Positions 34,730-44,591 of a DNA stretch of 64,000 nucleotides are shown here, piece by piece. Location of the stretch: NCBI GenBank assembly GCA_025153445.1, contig JANZNS010000004.1, positions 459,471 through 523,470 on the forward strand, in the 5' to 3' direction. The position numbers and the translations under genes are program-made. The DNA comes from Marinobacter sp. BGYM27. GTDB taxonomy: Bacteria; Pseudomonadota; Gammaproteobacteria; Pseudomonadales; Oleiphilaceae. The stretch's first letter is position 1; each line of letters begins with the position of its first letter. A model generated the notes under the pieces. It did no database searches and was not told the DNA's origin. It saw only the letters and a list, made by a program, of their open reading frames with translations.

Positions 34730-35344
34730 ATGACCGATACTTCCGATTCCTTCACCCGTACCCGGCGGTTTCTCGACGAAAAGCAACTGATCGAAGATGC
34801 CTTCCGACTCGGGGTTCAGGTCTACGAGAGCGGTTTTCGACCCAACTTTATCGTCGGCCTCTGGCGTGGGGGCAGCACCATTGGCATCTATGTTCAGGAA
34901 TGCCTGCAAACACTTGGCGTTGCCACTGACCACATCGCGCTGCGCACCTCCTATCGGGGCATGGACGATTACGACGCCATGGTCGCTTCACCTGAAGCCA
35001 ACATCCGGGTTCATGGCACCCACTATCTGCTGGATAACCTGAACCAGAGCGATCGCCTGCTCATTGTCGATGATGTGTTCAGCACCGGCTTCAGCGTCGC
35101 TGCTGTTCTGAAGCGACTGAACGAACAACTGAAACGCAACATGCCGACAGATACCCGTATCGCCACTCTTTATCAGCGGCCCGGCGCCAACAAAACAGGC
35201 CTGAATCCCGACTACTGCCTGCATACTTCTGACGATTGGCTGGTGTTCCCCTACGAGCTGAACGGCCTCAGCCGGGAAGAGATCAGTGCCCACAAGCCGT
35301 TTTTGGGCCCGATTCTGGACAGCGTGGTAGCAAACAAGAAATGA
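34730..35344 (+). CDS. Phosphoribosyltransferase, hypoxanthine type (copy 2)
   Basis: A 204-residue paralogue of the preceding gene, transcribed the other way. PRPP loop LLIVDDVFSTGFS (110-122), diphosphate loop LWRGGSTIGI (44-53). The acidic pair DD is kept in both copies, so both should be active. Its stop overlaps the ATG of dgkA (ATGA), coupling it to lipid phosphate recycling in expression but not obviously in function. Confidence 0.82.
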   Translation: MTDTSDSFTRTRRFLDEKQLIEDAFRLGVQVYESGFRPNFIVGLWRGGSTIGIYVQECLQTLGVATDHIALRTSYRGMDDYDAMVASPEANIRVHGTHYLLDNLNQSDRLLIVDDVFSTGFSVAAVLKRLNEQLKRNMPTDTRIATLYQRPGANKTGLNPDYCLHTSDDWLVFPYELNGLSREEISAHKPFLGPILDSVVANKK

Positions 35345-35724
35345 AATCCAAACACAATTCTGCTCACACCCTCAAAGGCGGCAAGGGCCTGGCCCGGATT
35401 CTCAATTCCACCCGTTATTCCATGCAGGGGTTCAAGGCGGCATTTATCAACGAGGCCGCATTCCGGCAGCTGGTTCTGATCAACGTGATTCTGATCCCGA
35501 TTGCCTGCGGGCTTGACGTCACCCCGGCTGAGCGCGCCATTCTTATTTCAGCCCCCTTGCTGTCACTGGCCATTGAATTGCTGAACTCGGCTATCGAAAA
35601 CCTGGTGGACCGGGTGTCCATGGAGCTGCATCCGCTGTCAAAACACGCCAAGGATATGGGCAGCGCCGCCCAGTTTGTCGGGCTGGCCATTATTTCGGTC
35701 TGCTGGTTCGTTATTCTGATCTGA
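35341..35724 (+). CDS. dgkA: Diacylglycerol kinase
   Basis: A 127-residue integral membrane kinase with three helices. The signature ELLNSAIENLVDRVS (from about residue 80) carries the catalytic glutamate and asparagine of prokaryotic DgkA, and the N-terminal part has the amphipathic GFKAAFINEAAFRQ segment. It phosphorylates diacylglycerol with ATP, recycling lipid produced by envelope glycan synthesis. The ATG overlaps the upstream phosphoribosyltransferase stop by four bases. Confidence 0.93.
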   Translation: MKSKHNSAHTLKGGKGLARILNSTRYSMQGFKAAFINEAAFRQLVLINVILIPIACGLDVTPAERAILISAPLLSLAIELLNSAIENLVDRVSMELHPLSKHAKDMGSAAQFVGLAIISVCWFVILI

Positions 35725-35799
35725 TCAGCAGCATTCAAAGCAGCGGCCGGATTCGCAAGCCACGTGCCAAATCGCAATCCGAACCGGCGCCTTGATGAC

Positions 35800-37023
35800 T
35801 TACCAAGCCGCGCCTGCCTGAATATAGAAAGCAGTATCCTCAGGCCCCCGCGCAATATCCGCCCCCATATGAAGGCCGTACCGGCTGGCGATCAGATAGC
35901 GAAAGCCTGCACCGACACTATTGGCCGACTGGGCATCGTCGTGCAGATCTCCGAAGCTGTCTGCGGCCCGACCACCGCCGGTGAAGAGGTTCACGCTCCA
36001 GCGTCGGGAGAAGCGCCAGGTCAACTCAACCTCGGCAACGGCGACGGCTCGCCCCTGATAACGGTTAACAGGCACCCCGCGCAGATCGACAGAAGGCGGA
36101 ACATAGGGTGGCAGCTCTTCATCGCCGTCGGCTGAGACGCCGTCATATTGAAGGCGCAGCCCCAGGTTCCAGCTATCTGACAGCTTCCAGTAATTCAGCC
36201 CCACCCACTGGTAGCTGTCGTAATTCACATCGCTTCCGATAGCATCATCGAATATCACGTAATTGAAGTGGTGGTTGTAGCCTGCCTGCGGGTCCAGCGG
36301 GTTATCCCGCGTGTCGTACTCTGCCAGCAACCCCAGACCGGATGTTACGGAATCCCGGCCTAGCTGATTCTGAAGAAAGGCATTTATGCGATCGTCCAGC
36401 GTCGGATTCGGTAGTGTAATCCTGCTTTCGAGCTCGCTTTCAACCTTGCGGTAGACCTGGCGGGCCCCGACAAACCAGTCGCTGCTCCCCATTCGGGCCT
36501 TGAGTTCCTGAATCACAGCCGGGCCCTTGATATTGAGCTCTATAGGCCGATTGAGTTGGCGATCAGCCAGCGAATAGAAATCAAGGTTGATGTCACCGTA
36601 CAGAACGAATCCCCGGTAACGCAGACTGTCATCCAGCCAGAACCCCATGTGGCCCAGACCGGCCCCCTTGGTGCCATTGCGGGTGCCGCCCAGCCCAATC
36701 ACTGAGATATTTTCAGGGAGCACCGCGCCTTTGCCGGCGCCCTTGGCTGTTGCCTGCTGGTCTGACTCATGAAAGAAAACTCCGGCTACACCAAGACCGG
36801 CGCCCACCGCGGGCTCCGTAATCAGTATGGGGACTGGCAGAAACCCCGCCGGAACCTCCGACAGGAAGCGACTGGCGTCCAGCATGCCGTCCTGCTCATC
36901 AATCATGTAGTCTTCAAAGAAAGAAGCCGTTGCCATAACGGACCACGATATAGCCATAAGGGCCAGGCCAAGAGTGGCCCATCCGGTTCGTTTGCCCTGC
37001 TTTCGGTTCATCTTTCCGTTCAT
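35800..37023 (-). CDS. BamA/TamA-family outer membrane beta-barrel protein
   Basis: A 407-residue outer membrane protein with a signal peptide (about 9-33, WATLGLALMAISWSVMATA) and no POTRA domain. The C-terminal barrel ends in FYIQAGAAW with a terminal Trp as in BAM substrates, and MGADIARGPEDTAFYIQ is typical of the surface-antigen D15-like group. It may be a patatin-less porin-like barrel, role unknown. The start could be ATG 37023 or 37011; the first follows GGGAG at ten bases. Confidence 0.8.
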   Translation of the reverse strand: MNGKMNRKQGKRTGWATLGLALMAISWSVMATASFFEDYMIDEQDGMLDASRFLSEVPAGFLPVPILITEPAVGAGLGVAGVFFHESDQQATAKGAGKGAVLPENISVIGLGGTRNGTKGAGLGHMGFWLDDSLRYRGFVLYGDINLDFYSLADRQLNRPIELNIKGPAVIQELKARMGSSDWFVGARQVYRKVESELESRITLPNPTLDDRINAFLQNQLGRDSVTSGLGLLAEYDTRDNPLDPQAGYNHHFNYVIFDDAIGSDVNYDSYQWVGLNYWKLSDSWNLGLRLQYDGVSADGDEELPPYVPPSVDLRGVPVNRYQGRAVAVAEVELTWRFSRRWSVNLFTGGGRAADSFGDLHDDAQSANSVGAGFRYLIASRYGLHMGADIARGPEDTAFYIQAGAAW

Positions 37024-37062
37024 CCCCGGTTTCTCCCTGTTGCCCGCCAGCCCCGGCACAGA

Positions 37063-37281
37063 TCAGAACTTTCTTACACCCAGCCGGTTGAGTGTGACGT
37101 GCAGCTCCGCTTCACTCAGGTTGATGTGTTCAAGCACCCGACCATAGAGCATGGCGGTGGGCACGGACCGCCCGTTGCGCTCCTGCTGCGTCTCGTGCAG
37201 TACCGTCAACACAAGTCTTTCCGTGCGGGTCAGACCATCCCTGACATCCGGCACACCATTGTCGACCAGCCATTGGTTCAT
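37063..37281 (-). CDS. Small helical protein, unknown function
   Basis: A 72-residue protein with a winged-helix-like pattern (LTRTERLVLTVLHETQ, VPTAMLYGRVLEHINLSEAELHVTLNRLGV). It ends 39 bases before the BamA-like gene on the same strand, so they may be co-transcribed. No signal peptide. A DNA-binding role is possible but unproved. Confidence 0.55.
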   Translation of the reverse strand: MNQWLVDNGVPDVRDGLTRTERLVLTVLHETQQERNGRSVPTAMLYGRVLEHINLSEAELHVTLNRLGVRKF

Positions 37282-37544
37282 GGGTCAGCCCTCGAATCTG
37301 ACAATACACCGGCGCTCCAAGCCGCCCGGCGGTTCACTAACACTATAGAAGGACATTGCGGATTGGCACTACTCTCAACCCTCACCTATATTTTCCGTAT
37401 GTCCGAATTCATTACCTGACACTTGAAAATACGCCTGAAACACCGGTTTAACAGGCTATCGCTTTGCTGAACAAGGGCATCAGATCCCATCAGAACGGCC
37501 TCACATTCACAATTCCCGGGTCTCTTAAAAGAAAGGAACAGGGT

Positions 37545-38351
37545 ATGAAAGCACCAGCGTTAACACGTTCACTGTTACTCGGCGGGTGTGCGCTTCTGTC
37601 GCATCATGCTGCCTTCGCACAAGACCAGCAGGCCGGTAATGCTGCAGCACAGGCCAACAACCCGCTGGCCGACATGACCGCCTTCAACATCCAGGATTAT
37701 TATATCGGCGACCTGACCGAGTCAGACGAGTCCGCCAATCAGGCCTGGCTTCGATTCGCCAAGCCCTTTTCGGTCTCCGACACTGACTGGATATTCCGTG
37801 CATCCCTGCCGATCAACTCTTTCCCCACTGCACCGGATGGCGACAAGGAAACCGGTATCGGTGATTTGAACATGTTTGCCGCCTACCTGTTCGATACCGG
37901 CAACCCGGCGGTCAGTTTCGGCTTTGGTCCGCAAATCACTGCACCCACCGCCGGCAAGGATGAGCTGGGTAGCGAAAAATGGTCGGGTGGCGTCGCGAAC
38001 GTGCTGTTCAATGCCAGTTCACCGACCTTCCAGTACGGCTACCTGCTGACCTGGCAGGAGAGTTTTGCCGGTGAAGACGACCGGGAAGACGTTAACTCGG
38101 CGGCTTTCCAGCCCTTTGCGTTCTACCAGCTCGGCGGCGGCACTTATCTGAGGGCCGCGCCGATATGGCTGTATAACCTCGAGAACGGCAATTACAGCAT
38201 GCCGTTGGGTGTGGGTGTCGGCCAGGTCTTCAAGCAGGATAAAACCGTCTATAACCTGTTTGTCGAACCCCAGTTCTCGGTTGCCGATGATGGCCCCGGC
38301 CAACCGGAATGGCAGATTTTTCTGGGCTTCAACATGCAGTTCCTGAACTGA
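37545..38351 (+). CDS. Outer membrane beta-barrel protein
   Basis: A 268-residue exported protein. Signal peptide 1-25 (ends HHAAFA), then alternating beta-strands without cysteine and a C-terminal aromatic-ending strand ([13 protein letters not shown]). The pattern ([35 protein letters not shown]) is that of neuromedin-U/MetA-like outer membrane proteins thought to serve as transport channels. ATG 37545 follows AAAGGAACAGGGT. Specific cargo unknown. Confidence 0.72.
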   Translation: MKAPALTRSLLLGGCALLSHHAAFAQDQQAGNAAAQANNPLADMTAFNIQDYYIGDLTESDESANQAWLRFAKPFSVSDTDWIFRASLPINSFPTAPDGDKETGIGDLNMFAAYLFDTGNPAVSFGFGPQITAPTAGKDELGSEKWSGGVANVLFNASSPTFQYGYLLTWQESFAGEDDREDVNSAAFQPFAFYQLGGGTYLRAAPIWLYNLENGNYSMPLGVGVGQVFKQDKTVYNLFVEPQFSVADDGPGQPEWQIFLGFNMQFLN

Positions 38352-38357
38352 TCCCTT

Positions 38358-40727
38358 TTAGCGGGAGCCTGTCAGGCTCAACCCTGCCGGCTCCCGCCCT
38401 GTCGCAACCGGATCTCCCACCTCAGTCAGGGCACCCGTCTCCAAATCGACGCTGTAGGTGCTGATGGTGTCGTCACCACTATTGGTCACATAGGCATAGC
38501 GACCTGTCGCATCGAGCCGAATCGCAACCGGTTCACGCCCCGTGGGTACCGGACTCCCGGTTACGGTCAGATAACCTGTGTCCTGGGCAATACTGAACGT
38601 GCTGATCGAATTGCTGTCTTTGTTGGCCACATAAGCAAAACGGCCTGTGAGATCCATGGTGATGGATTGCGGGCTCGCGCCTGTGGTTACCGGAGGCGTC
38701 TGGAATGTCAGGTCGCCGTTTGCCGCATTGATTCGATAAACGGTGACATTGTTGGAACCTGAATTTGCCACGTAAGCAAAACGCCCTGTGGGATCTACTG
38801 TAATCGATTGGGGATCCGAGCCTGTCGAAGCACTCCTAAAAAATGCCAGCTGACCGGTCGTTGCCACAACCTTAAACACTGACACACCCCCTAACCCGCC
38901 GCTATTCGCTACATAAACGGTTGATCCGTCAGGGCTGACGGCAATAGCCGAAGGCAACGGTCCAGTCGCCAGAGCTGAGCCCAGCGCAGTCAAAGCGCCC
39001 ACGTCATCAATTTTGTAGGCTGCCACCGTATTCTCATCCCGGTTCGCCAGATAAATTACCTGATTGTCCGGATGAAAGGTCACTGCCTGGGGATGGGAAC
39101 CCGTCGGTATCGCCGTTCCTACGGCCGTCAGGTTACCGTTGACCCGATCCACCGTGTAGGCTGCTACCGTATCGTCATCACTGTTGGCAACGTAGGCAAA
39201 ACGCCCGGTCGATGATACGGCTACCGAGCCGGGCTCATCACCCACCTCGGTCTTGCCCATGAATGTAAGTGCCCCGCTGGCTGCATCGCTGGCATAAACG
39301 GAGACGCTGTCGTCGTCACTGTTTGCGGTGTAAACGAAGCGCTTCAGAGGGCTGAGACCTATTGAATTCGGGCCGTCGCCGGCGGCTACTGCAGTGCCCG
39401 CCACCGAGAGCGCACCGGTTGTCTGATCGACGCTAAACGTACCGATCGTGTCGCCACCACGATTGACCACATAGACAAAACGACCGCTCGGATCGACCGA
39501 CACGGCATCAGGGTTCAGGCCGATGTTCGTCAGCACGCCAATTTCGGCCAGCTCACCGTCTACAGGATCAATGGTGTATTGGCTGATACTACTGTCGCCG
39601 CCATTGGTGACGTAGACGAAACGACCGGTCGGATCCACTGCAATTCCGGTGGGGTCTGATCTGGCTGGAAACGTCAGCCCGGCAAAAACCGTCAACGTGC
39701 CGGTAATCGGCTCAACCTTATAAATACTGACATCGTTTGAGCCGTTGTTGGCCACATAGACAAACTGGCTACCCGGATCAACAGCCACTGCAGCCGGAAG
39801 CCCGCCAGTCAAGTAAGGCGAATCAGGAACAGGGGTCAAAGTACCGTCGGCCGGATCTCGCTTGTAGACACTCAACATGTTGCTACCGCGGTTTGTAACA
39901 TAAACAAAGCGCCCGCTGGCATCCACAGCAACCGAACTGGGCGAAGATCCCGTTGGAACGGGCGATCCGACGCTTGTAAGTGTTCCGGTATCCCCATCAA
40001 TGCTGTAGATGCTTATATTGTTGCTCGTGGCATTCGCCATGTAGGCAAAGTGCCCTGACGGGTCCACTGCAACCGCTTTGGGCTGGTTTCCCGCCGGATT
40101 TAAGTCGTCAACTTTCGTCAACGCACCCGTATCCGAATCTATCGCAAACGTCCGGATCGGATCGTTAGTATTCGCGACATAAGCAAACCGCCCCGTCGGC
40201 TCCACCGCAATAGCTTGCGGCAAGGCGCCCGCCGCAATCGCCGATCCTGTCCCGGTTAACGCACCGGTTGTGGCGTCAGCACTAAAGGTACTGACCGTGC
40301 CATCGGTGTTGTTGGTGACGTAAGCAGCAGACGCCACAGGGGTCACGCAGGCAACCGCCACATCGGTCACATTGGCCGTCAGTGTTCCGCTACCCTGGCT
40401 GACCGTGCAGCGTTGGCCGGCAGGCTGGGTCTTGATGGTGACCGCGTAACTGGCATCTTTTGCCAGCGCTTCAGAGAAGATAAACCCGCCATCCGCAGTC
40501 AGGCTCAGATCATCCTTGTCGTTGTTCTGCAGCACCAGCGTACCGTCCAGCCCGGATACGTCGCCTCCTACCGTGAATCGGGTGGATGCATCTCCACCGC
40601 CATCGCCGTCACTGCTGCAACCTGAAAGCCCCAATGCCACAGACAACGCCAGGCCCAGACCAAACCAGGATTTGGTGCCGGACCGATGGATAATCGAAAA
40701 CGGCAGATTTCGGATGTTCTCAAGCAT
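38358..40727 (-). CDS. Lipoprotein with 14 beta-propeller (YVTN/lactonase-like) repeats
   Basis: A 789-residue lipoprotein: signal with lipobox LSGC near residue 37, a short beta domain (about 50-130, FTVGGDVSGLDGTLVLQNN), then 14 consecutive repeats of about 46 residues each with the core Y.AN....(V/I)S.Y..D..TG.LT and ...P..(I/V)AVDPTGRF. Fourteen equals two seven-bladed propellers of the PF10282/YVTN type. Lactonase activity cannot be assumed, as this class also serves in surface binding. ATG 40727 follows GAGG. It converges on the barrel gene with six bases between. Confidence 0.85.
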   Translation of the reverse strand: MLENIRNLPFSIIHRSGTKSWFGLGLALSVALGLSGCSSDGDGGGDASTRFTVGGDVSGLDGTLVLQNNDKDDLSLTADGGFIFSEALAKDASYAVTIKTQPAGQRCTVSQGSGTLTANVTDVAVACVTPVASAAYVTNNTDGTVSTFSADATTGALTGTGSAIAAGALPQAIAVEPTGRFAYVANTNDPIRTFAIDSDTGALTKVDDLNPAGNQPKAVAVDPSGHFAYMANATSNNISIYSIDGDTGTLTSVGSPVPTGSSPSSVAVDASGRFVYVTNRGSNMLSVYKRDPADGTLTPVPDSPYLTGGLPAAVAVDPGSQFVYVANNGSNDVSIYKVEPITGTLTVFAGLTFPARSDPTGIAVDPTGRFVYVTNGGDSSISQYTIDPVDGELAEIGVLTNIGLNPDAVSVDPSGRFVYVVNRGGDTIGTFSVDQTTGALSVAGTAVAAGDGPNSIGLSPLKRFVYTANSDDDSVSVYASDAASGALTFMGKTEVGDEPGSVAVSSTGRFAYVANSDDDTVAAYTVDRVNGNLTAVGTAIPTGSHPQAVTFHPDNQVIYLANRDENTVAAYKIDDVGALTALGSALATGPLPSAIAVSPDGSTVYVANSGGLGGVSVFKVVATTGQLAFFRSASTGSDPQSITVDPTGRFAYVANSGSNNVTVYRINAANGDLTFQTPPVTTGASPQSITMDLTGRFAYVANKDSNSISTFSIAQDTGYLTVTGSPVPTGREPVAIRLDATGRYAYVTNSGDDTISTYSVDLETGALTEVGDPVATGREPAGLSLTGSR
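38361..38397. other. Hairpin overlapping the 3' end of the propeller gene
   Basis: Perfect arms GCGGGAGCC (38361-38369) and GGCTCCCGC (38389-38397) within the last codons of the propeller gene, just after the convergent barrel gene. No U-tract, so a partial terminator or antiterminator of convergent transcripts. Confidence 0.35.
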
Positions 40728-40943
40728 AACTCGCCTCTGATTCACATTGTCTGGTCTGAGAGTATCTTTACAAGCTCACAAAAGGGTCAGGACCGGTGCC
40801 CGGTCAGTTCGCGCCTGTTGCCATCCGGCAGGGTGCCGGCGCTCTGTACAGTGTAGATCACGAAAGGTATCCGGCCTCCGGATGCGCCCACTAGTGCGCG
40901 CTGCGATAAGCGTGCCTCCCGCACGTAATTGGCGATCGCCGCT

Positions 40944-40972
40944 TTAAACATTACATAGCGTTAAGGTAATAT
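40944..40972 (+). promoter_or_regulatory. Candidate promoter of the Sm-tail membrane protein
   Basis: TTAAAC (40944-40949), 17 bases, TAATAT (40967-40972). The start would be near 40979, 72 bases before the ATG at 41051. The rest of the 40728-41050 gap shows no gene; it contains a small palindrome ATCCGG-cct-CCGGAT. Confidence 0.45.
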
Positions 40973-41050
40973 CCCGCTCATCCGCTTCTTTCAGGCGGGC
41001 TAGTGTCCATCACCCCTGTTCCGAAATGGACTGCTGTAAAAGGGAATTTT

Positions 41051-42343
41051 ATGAAGCGCCTTCTGATTGTTCTTGTCGTCCTTCTGGTCGCCGGTCTTGC
41101 GACTGCACAATACAAAATATCCAGTTCGGTAGCCGATGGGCTCGATGCCGCCAAGCGGGCAATGAGAGGCCATGCGCAGTTCGATTACAGCGATGTCTCG
41201 ACGACCCTGTCGGGTGATATTGAAATCAGTGATGTGCAGTTCACATCGCCTGCAGGTCAGGCAATCCATGCGGACAAAATTGCACTGATCACCGGCAGCC
41301 TGTGGCAACTGCTAACGCTTGAAGACACCTTCAAAAACAACGAAATCCCCGAGCACCTTGTGGTGTCTGTAGAAGGCTTGCTGGCGGATGCTGCCCTGTT
41401 CAACAATGCCGGGCAAGCGAATCCCATGAGCCGCCTCGATACCGCAGGCTGCGGTGAACGCCGGTTCTTTGATCGCAGTGACCTCAAGGATATGGGCTAC
41501 GACATGCTCACCCTTGATATGAAAATGGGGTACCAGCTGGCGAAAGGCGATAACCGCCTCGTGCTGACGCTTGACGTGATCTCGCGCGACCAGATGGCGG
41601 TTGATCTGGAAATGACCTCGCGACTGCCATACGCGCCGAGCATTGCGGGTATGGCTGGCGGTGATCTGGCCAAGGCTTCACAGCTCACCAACGCCACCAT
41701 CCGGATAGAAGACCTGGGCTATCTTGAACGCAGCCTGGCGTTTTGTGCCGATGAAACCGGAATGGATACCGCCGCTTACCGCGAGCACCACCTGGCTGCC
41801 TGGCTCGACGCCTGGCACAACCTTGGACTGGAACCGAGCGACAGTCTTGTGGATATCTATCGCGATTACGCGACCAACCCCGGCAGCACCCTGACATTCG
41901 AGATGGAGCCCTTCCCGGCACTGGATCTCGGCAGCAATTACCTCAGTCCTGATCCGGTTTATCTGAGCAGCCGGCTGAACCCGAAAATGGGTACCGAAGA
42001 GACCGGCATGCAGCCCGTGAGCATCGCACCAAGCGAACAGGCCCTTGCCGATACCGACACCCAGGTAATTGAGAGCGCTACGCAAAAGCAGCCGCCGCAG
42101 GCCAGCACCGGCAGCACCAAGACCGGTAAAGCCTCAGCCCGGCCGGCCGGGCAACTTGCCCTAGCCAATCTGGACCAGCATCTATACCGGGATGTGACGA
42201 TCAGATTGAACAGTGGCCGTGTGCTCAAGGGACGCATCGAAGGCGTAGAGGGCCAGACCTTGCAGCTCAAGCGTCAGCTTCACGGCGGCAACATGGTCGT
42301 TCCCGTTGCCCTGGGTGAAGTGAAAACCGTCACCCTGCGGTAA
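41051..42343 (+). CDS. Membrane-anchored protein with C-terminal Sm-like domain
   Basis: A 430-residue protein. Residues 1-20 form an uncleaved helix or signal (MKRLLIVLVVLLVAGLATAQ); the large central part (about 25-310) is alpha/beta without a recognised domain and has a few cysteines. After a low-complexity linker rich in Ala, Thr and Gln the last about 55 residues (DVTIRLNSGRVLKGRIEGVEGQTLQLKRQ, ending VVPVALGEVKTVTLR) have the beta-barrel pattern of an Sm/LSm-like fold. ATG 41051 follows AGGGA. Function unknown. Confidence 0.68.
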   Translation: MKRLLIVLVVLLVAGLATAQYKISSSVADGLDAAKRAMRGHAQFDYSDVSTTLSGDIEISDVQFTSPAGQAIHADKIALITGSLWQLLTLEDTFKNNEIPEHLVVSVEGLLADAALFNNAGQANPMSRLDTAGCGERRFFDRSDLKDMGYDMLTLDMKMGYQLAKGDNRLVLTLDVISRDQMAVDLEMTSRLPYAPSIAGMAGGDLAKASQLTNATIRIEDLGYLERSLAFCADETGMDTAAYREHHLAAWLDAWHNLGLEPSDSLVDIYRDYATNPGSTLTFEMEPFPALDLGSNYLSPDPVYLSSRLNPKMGTEETGMQPVSIAPSEQALADTDTQVIESATQKQPPQASTGSTKTGKASARPAGQLALANLDQHLYRDVTIRLNSGRVLKGRIEGVEGQTLQLKRQLHGGNMVVPVALGEVKTVTLR

Positions 42344-42492
42344 CCCTGTTCAAGCCAGAGCGGCCCCGCCGACGCTGCTGCGCATCCTGTGACGTTTATA
42401 TACCCTGAGCCCGGATTTCAGAGAAATCCGGTTGCTGACCCGGCGCTGACTGGTTCACTATGGAGGAAACCCAACCTTTCAGGGAGCACGTT

Positions 42493-42669
42493 ATGCCAAT
42501 TATCGGATGGGTATTCGTCATACTTGCGATGGTGCTGATCGTCGGCATGCTGTTCATCCTGCGCGACAACGCCGGCAGCATGAAGATTTCCAAAGAGAAG
42601 ATGAAGAAGATTCAGGCCCGCAAGGCCGAAGTCGAAGCGGAAGAGGCCGCGGAAGACAAGGAGTGGTGA
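42493..42669 (+). CDS. DUF2897 family small membrane protein
   Basis: A 58-residue protein: membrane helix 1-22 (MPIIGWVFVILAMVLIVGML), then FILRDNAGSMKISKEKMKKIQARKAEVEAEE, with the LRD motif and basic-acidic tail of DUF2897. ATG 42493 follows AGGGAGC. A longer start adds 11 residues. Function unknown. Confidence 0.72.
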   Translation: MPIIGWVFVILAMVLIVGMLFILRDNAGSMKISKEKMKKIQARKAEVEAEEAAEDKEW

Positions 42670-42769
42670 ACATTGACGCCCGATAATCCGGGCGCCCACT
42701 GAGCGATGTTTCAATCCTGCCAGGACGTGTTTCAGCGGCCCGGTTCACGGGCACGCTTGCACACCGCTG

Positions 42770-44074
42770 TTACCACGGCCCGACCACGTATCCCAGCTTG
42801 TCCGGCAGCCAGAGCGCTATACCGGGCAACAGCATCACCAACAGCAAACTGACGCCCATTGCCGCAATAAACACCAACGCCCAGCCGAGCGTGTGTTCCA
42901 ACCGGATATTGGCAATACGGGTGGTGACCATCAGGTTAACGGCGACCGGTGGCGTGAACTGGCCGATGGCGATATTCATCGCCAGCAGGATACCGAACCA
43001 GACCGGGTTCCAGCCGAAGTGATTCATCAGCGGCAACACAATAGGGATCAGAATCAGATAGATCGATATGGCGTCCAGCAACATGCCGGCAATCAGCACC
43101 AGTACCATCACCAGCCCCAGTAGCACCCAGCCATTGTCTGATAACGACAGCAGCGCATCGGCCAGATGCTGGAAGGTGCCCAGTGTGGTGCCCGCCCAGG
43201 CGAAAATGCCGGCCAGCGCGATAATCAACATCACCACGCCGGACGTCACCGCGGCTTCGGTCATCAGATCAAACAGGTCACGAATACTCAGATTGCGATA
43301 GATCAGACTGCCGACGATAACGCCGTAGGCCACGGCCACCACAGCGGCCTCTGTCGGTGTGAACAACCCGGAGCGCAGCCCGCCCAATATGATCACCGGT
43401 GCAAACAACGCCGGTATCGCAGCCTTGAAGCTCGGCCAGAGTGGTGGTCGCTCCACTGTTTCCGGGTCTTCCCAGCGGTATTTACGGGCAAAGTAGAGTG
43501 CCGGCGCCAGCAATGAGACGCCCGCAAGAATGCCGGGAAAGACACCCGCAGCGAACAACGCCCGTAAATCGACACCGGGCACCACAATAGAGTAGAGAAT
43601 CAGCGCGATAGAGGGCGGAATCAGAATAGCGGTAGAGGACGAAGCGGCAATCAGCGTCGCCGAAAAAGGCTGGGGATAGCCCGCCTTACGCATGCTTGGC
43701 AACATCACCATCGCCACTGCCGCAGCATCCGCCGGGCCCGAGCCACTCATGCCACCCATAATGAGACACACCAGCACGGCGACGACGGTCAGCCCACCGT
43801 GACGTGGCCCGATAATCGCCTGGGCGAACCGCACCAGGCTGGCTGCCACGCCTGCACGCTCGAAAATCAGCCCCGTCAGGATAAACAGCGGAATCGCAAT
43901 CAGCGGATACTTGGCGACACTGTTGTAGGTGTTGGTACCAAAGGTCGCCAGCATATCGGGCGACAGCCCCGCGAAAATGCCAACAGCGCCACCCAGCCCC
44001 AGTGCAACGGCCACCGGCACCCCCAGCATAAGGGCTACCAGGAAGCTGCCGATCATCAACAGATCAGGACTCAT
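42770..44074 (-). CDS. dctM: TRAP transporter large permease
   Basis: A 434-residue DctM-type subunit with about 12 membrane helices, which with DctQ moves a solute using a sodium gradient. Landmarks include FILTGLIFERAGVA, MSGSGPADAAAVAMVMLPSM and GQFTPPVAVNLMVTTRIANI. Its ATG overlaps the dctQ reading frame by 11 bases, with GGAGGTGG as ribosome site. Substrate depends on DctP. Confidence 0.92.
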   Translation of the reverse strand: MSPDLLMIGSFLVALMLGVPVAVALGLGGAVGIFAGLSPDMLATFGTNTYNSVAKYPLIAIPLFILTGLIFERAGVAASLVRFAQAIIGPRHGGLTVVAVLVCLIMGGMSGSGPADAAAVAMVMLPSMRKAGYPQPFSATLIAASSSTAILIPPSIALILYSIVVPGVDLRALFAAGVFPGILAGVSLLAPALYFARKYRWEDPETVERPPLWPSFKAAIPALFAPVIILGGLRSGLFTPTEAAVVAVAYGVIVGSLIYRNLSIRDLFDLMTEAAVTSGVVMLIIALAGIFAWAGTTLGTFQHLADALLSLSDNGWVLLGLVMVLVLIAGMLLDAISIYLILIPIVLPLMNHFGWNPVWFGILLAMNIAIGQFTPPVAVNLMVTTRIANIRLEHTLGWALVFIAAMGVSLLLVMLLPGIALWLPDKLGYVVGPW

Positions 44075-44558
44075 GGACCACCTCCGGCTCTTCCTTGCCC
44101 CGCAGACGATCAATCAGGTTCTGGGTCACACGAATCATGATGGCGACCGACAATAACGGCAGCCAGATAACGTACATCCAGTTTGGCAACCCCAGGCCGG
44201 GCGACAACGACTCCCAGTCATACTCCTGCAGGGCGAAGATGCTGCCGTACCAGACCGTGATACCAAACACGAGCATCCCCACCAGCCACTGGAGTACAAA
44301 CACTACCTTGCGGGCCCCGGGCGGCAGGTGGTGTTCGATCAGCTCGATCCGAATATGCTGGTTGCGGCGCGCCGCCACAGCGGCACCGGCGAAGGTAAGC
44401 AGCACCAGAAAGAACACTGAAAACTCTTCGGTGAAGGCAAATGAGGCATCGGTGGCATAACGGACAATGACATTGCCCAGGCTGATGATACAGATTGCAA
44501 TAAGGGCGAGGGAGGCCAGCCAGGCTTCAGGCCGGCACTTCGGGGGTCGGGACGACAT
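44064..44558 (-). CDS. dctQ: TRAP transporter small permease
   Basis: A 164-residue DctQ-type subunit with four helices and the pattern FTEEFSVFFLVLLTFAGAAVAARRNQHIRIEL. It links DctM to the loaded binding protein. It sits between dctP and dctM and overlaps the latter. It is separated from dctP by a 83-base gap with a strong stem-loop. Confidence 0.9.
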   Translation of the reverse strand: MSSRPPKCRPEAWLASLALIAICIISLGNVIVRYATDASFAFTEEFSVFFLVLLTFAGAAVAARRNQHIRIELIEHHLPPGARKVVFVLQWLVGMLVFGITVWYGSIFALQEYDWESLSPGLGLPNWMYVIWLPLLSVAIMIRVTQNLIDRLRGKEEPEVVHES

Positions 44559-44591
44559 GGTTACTCCGGTTCACAATGGCATGCTGTGAGG

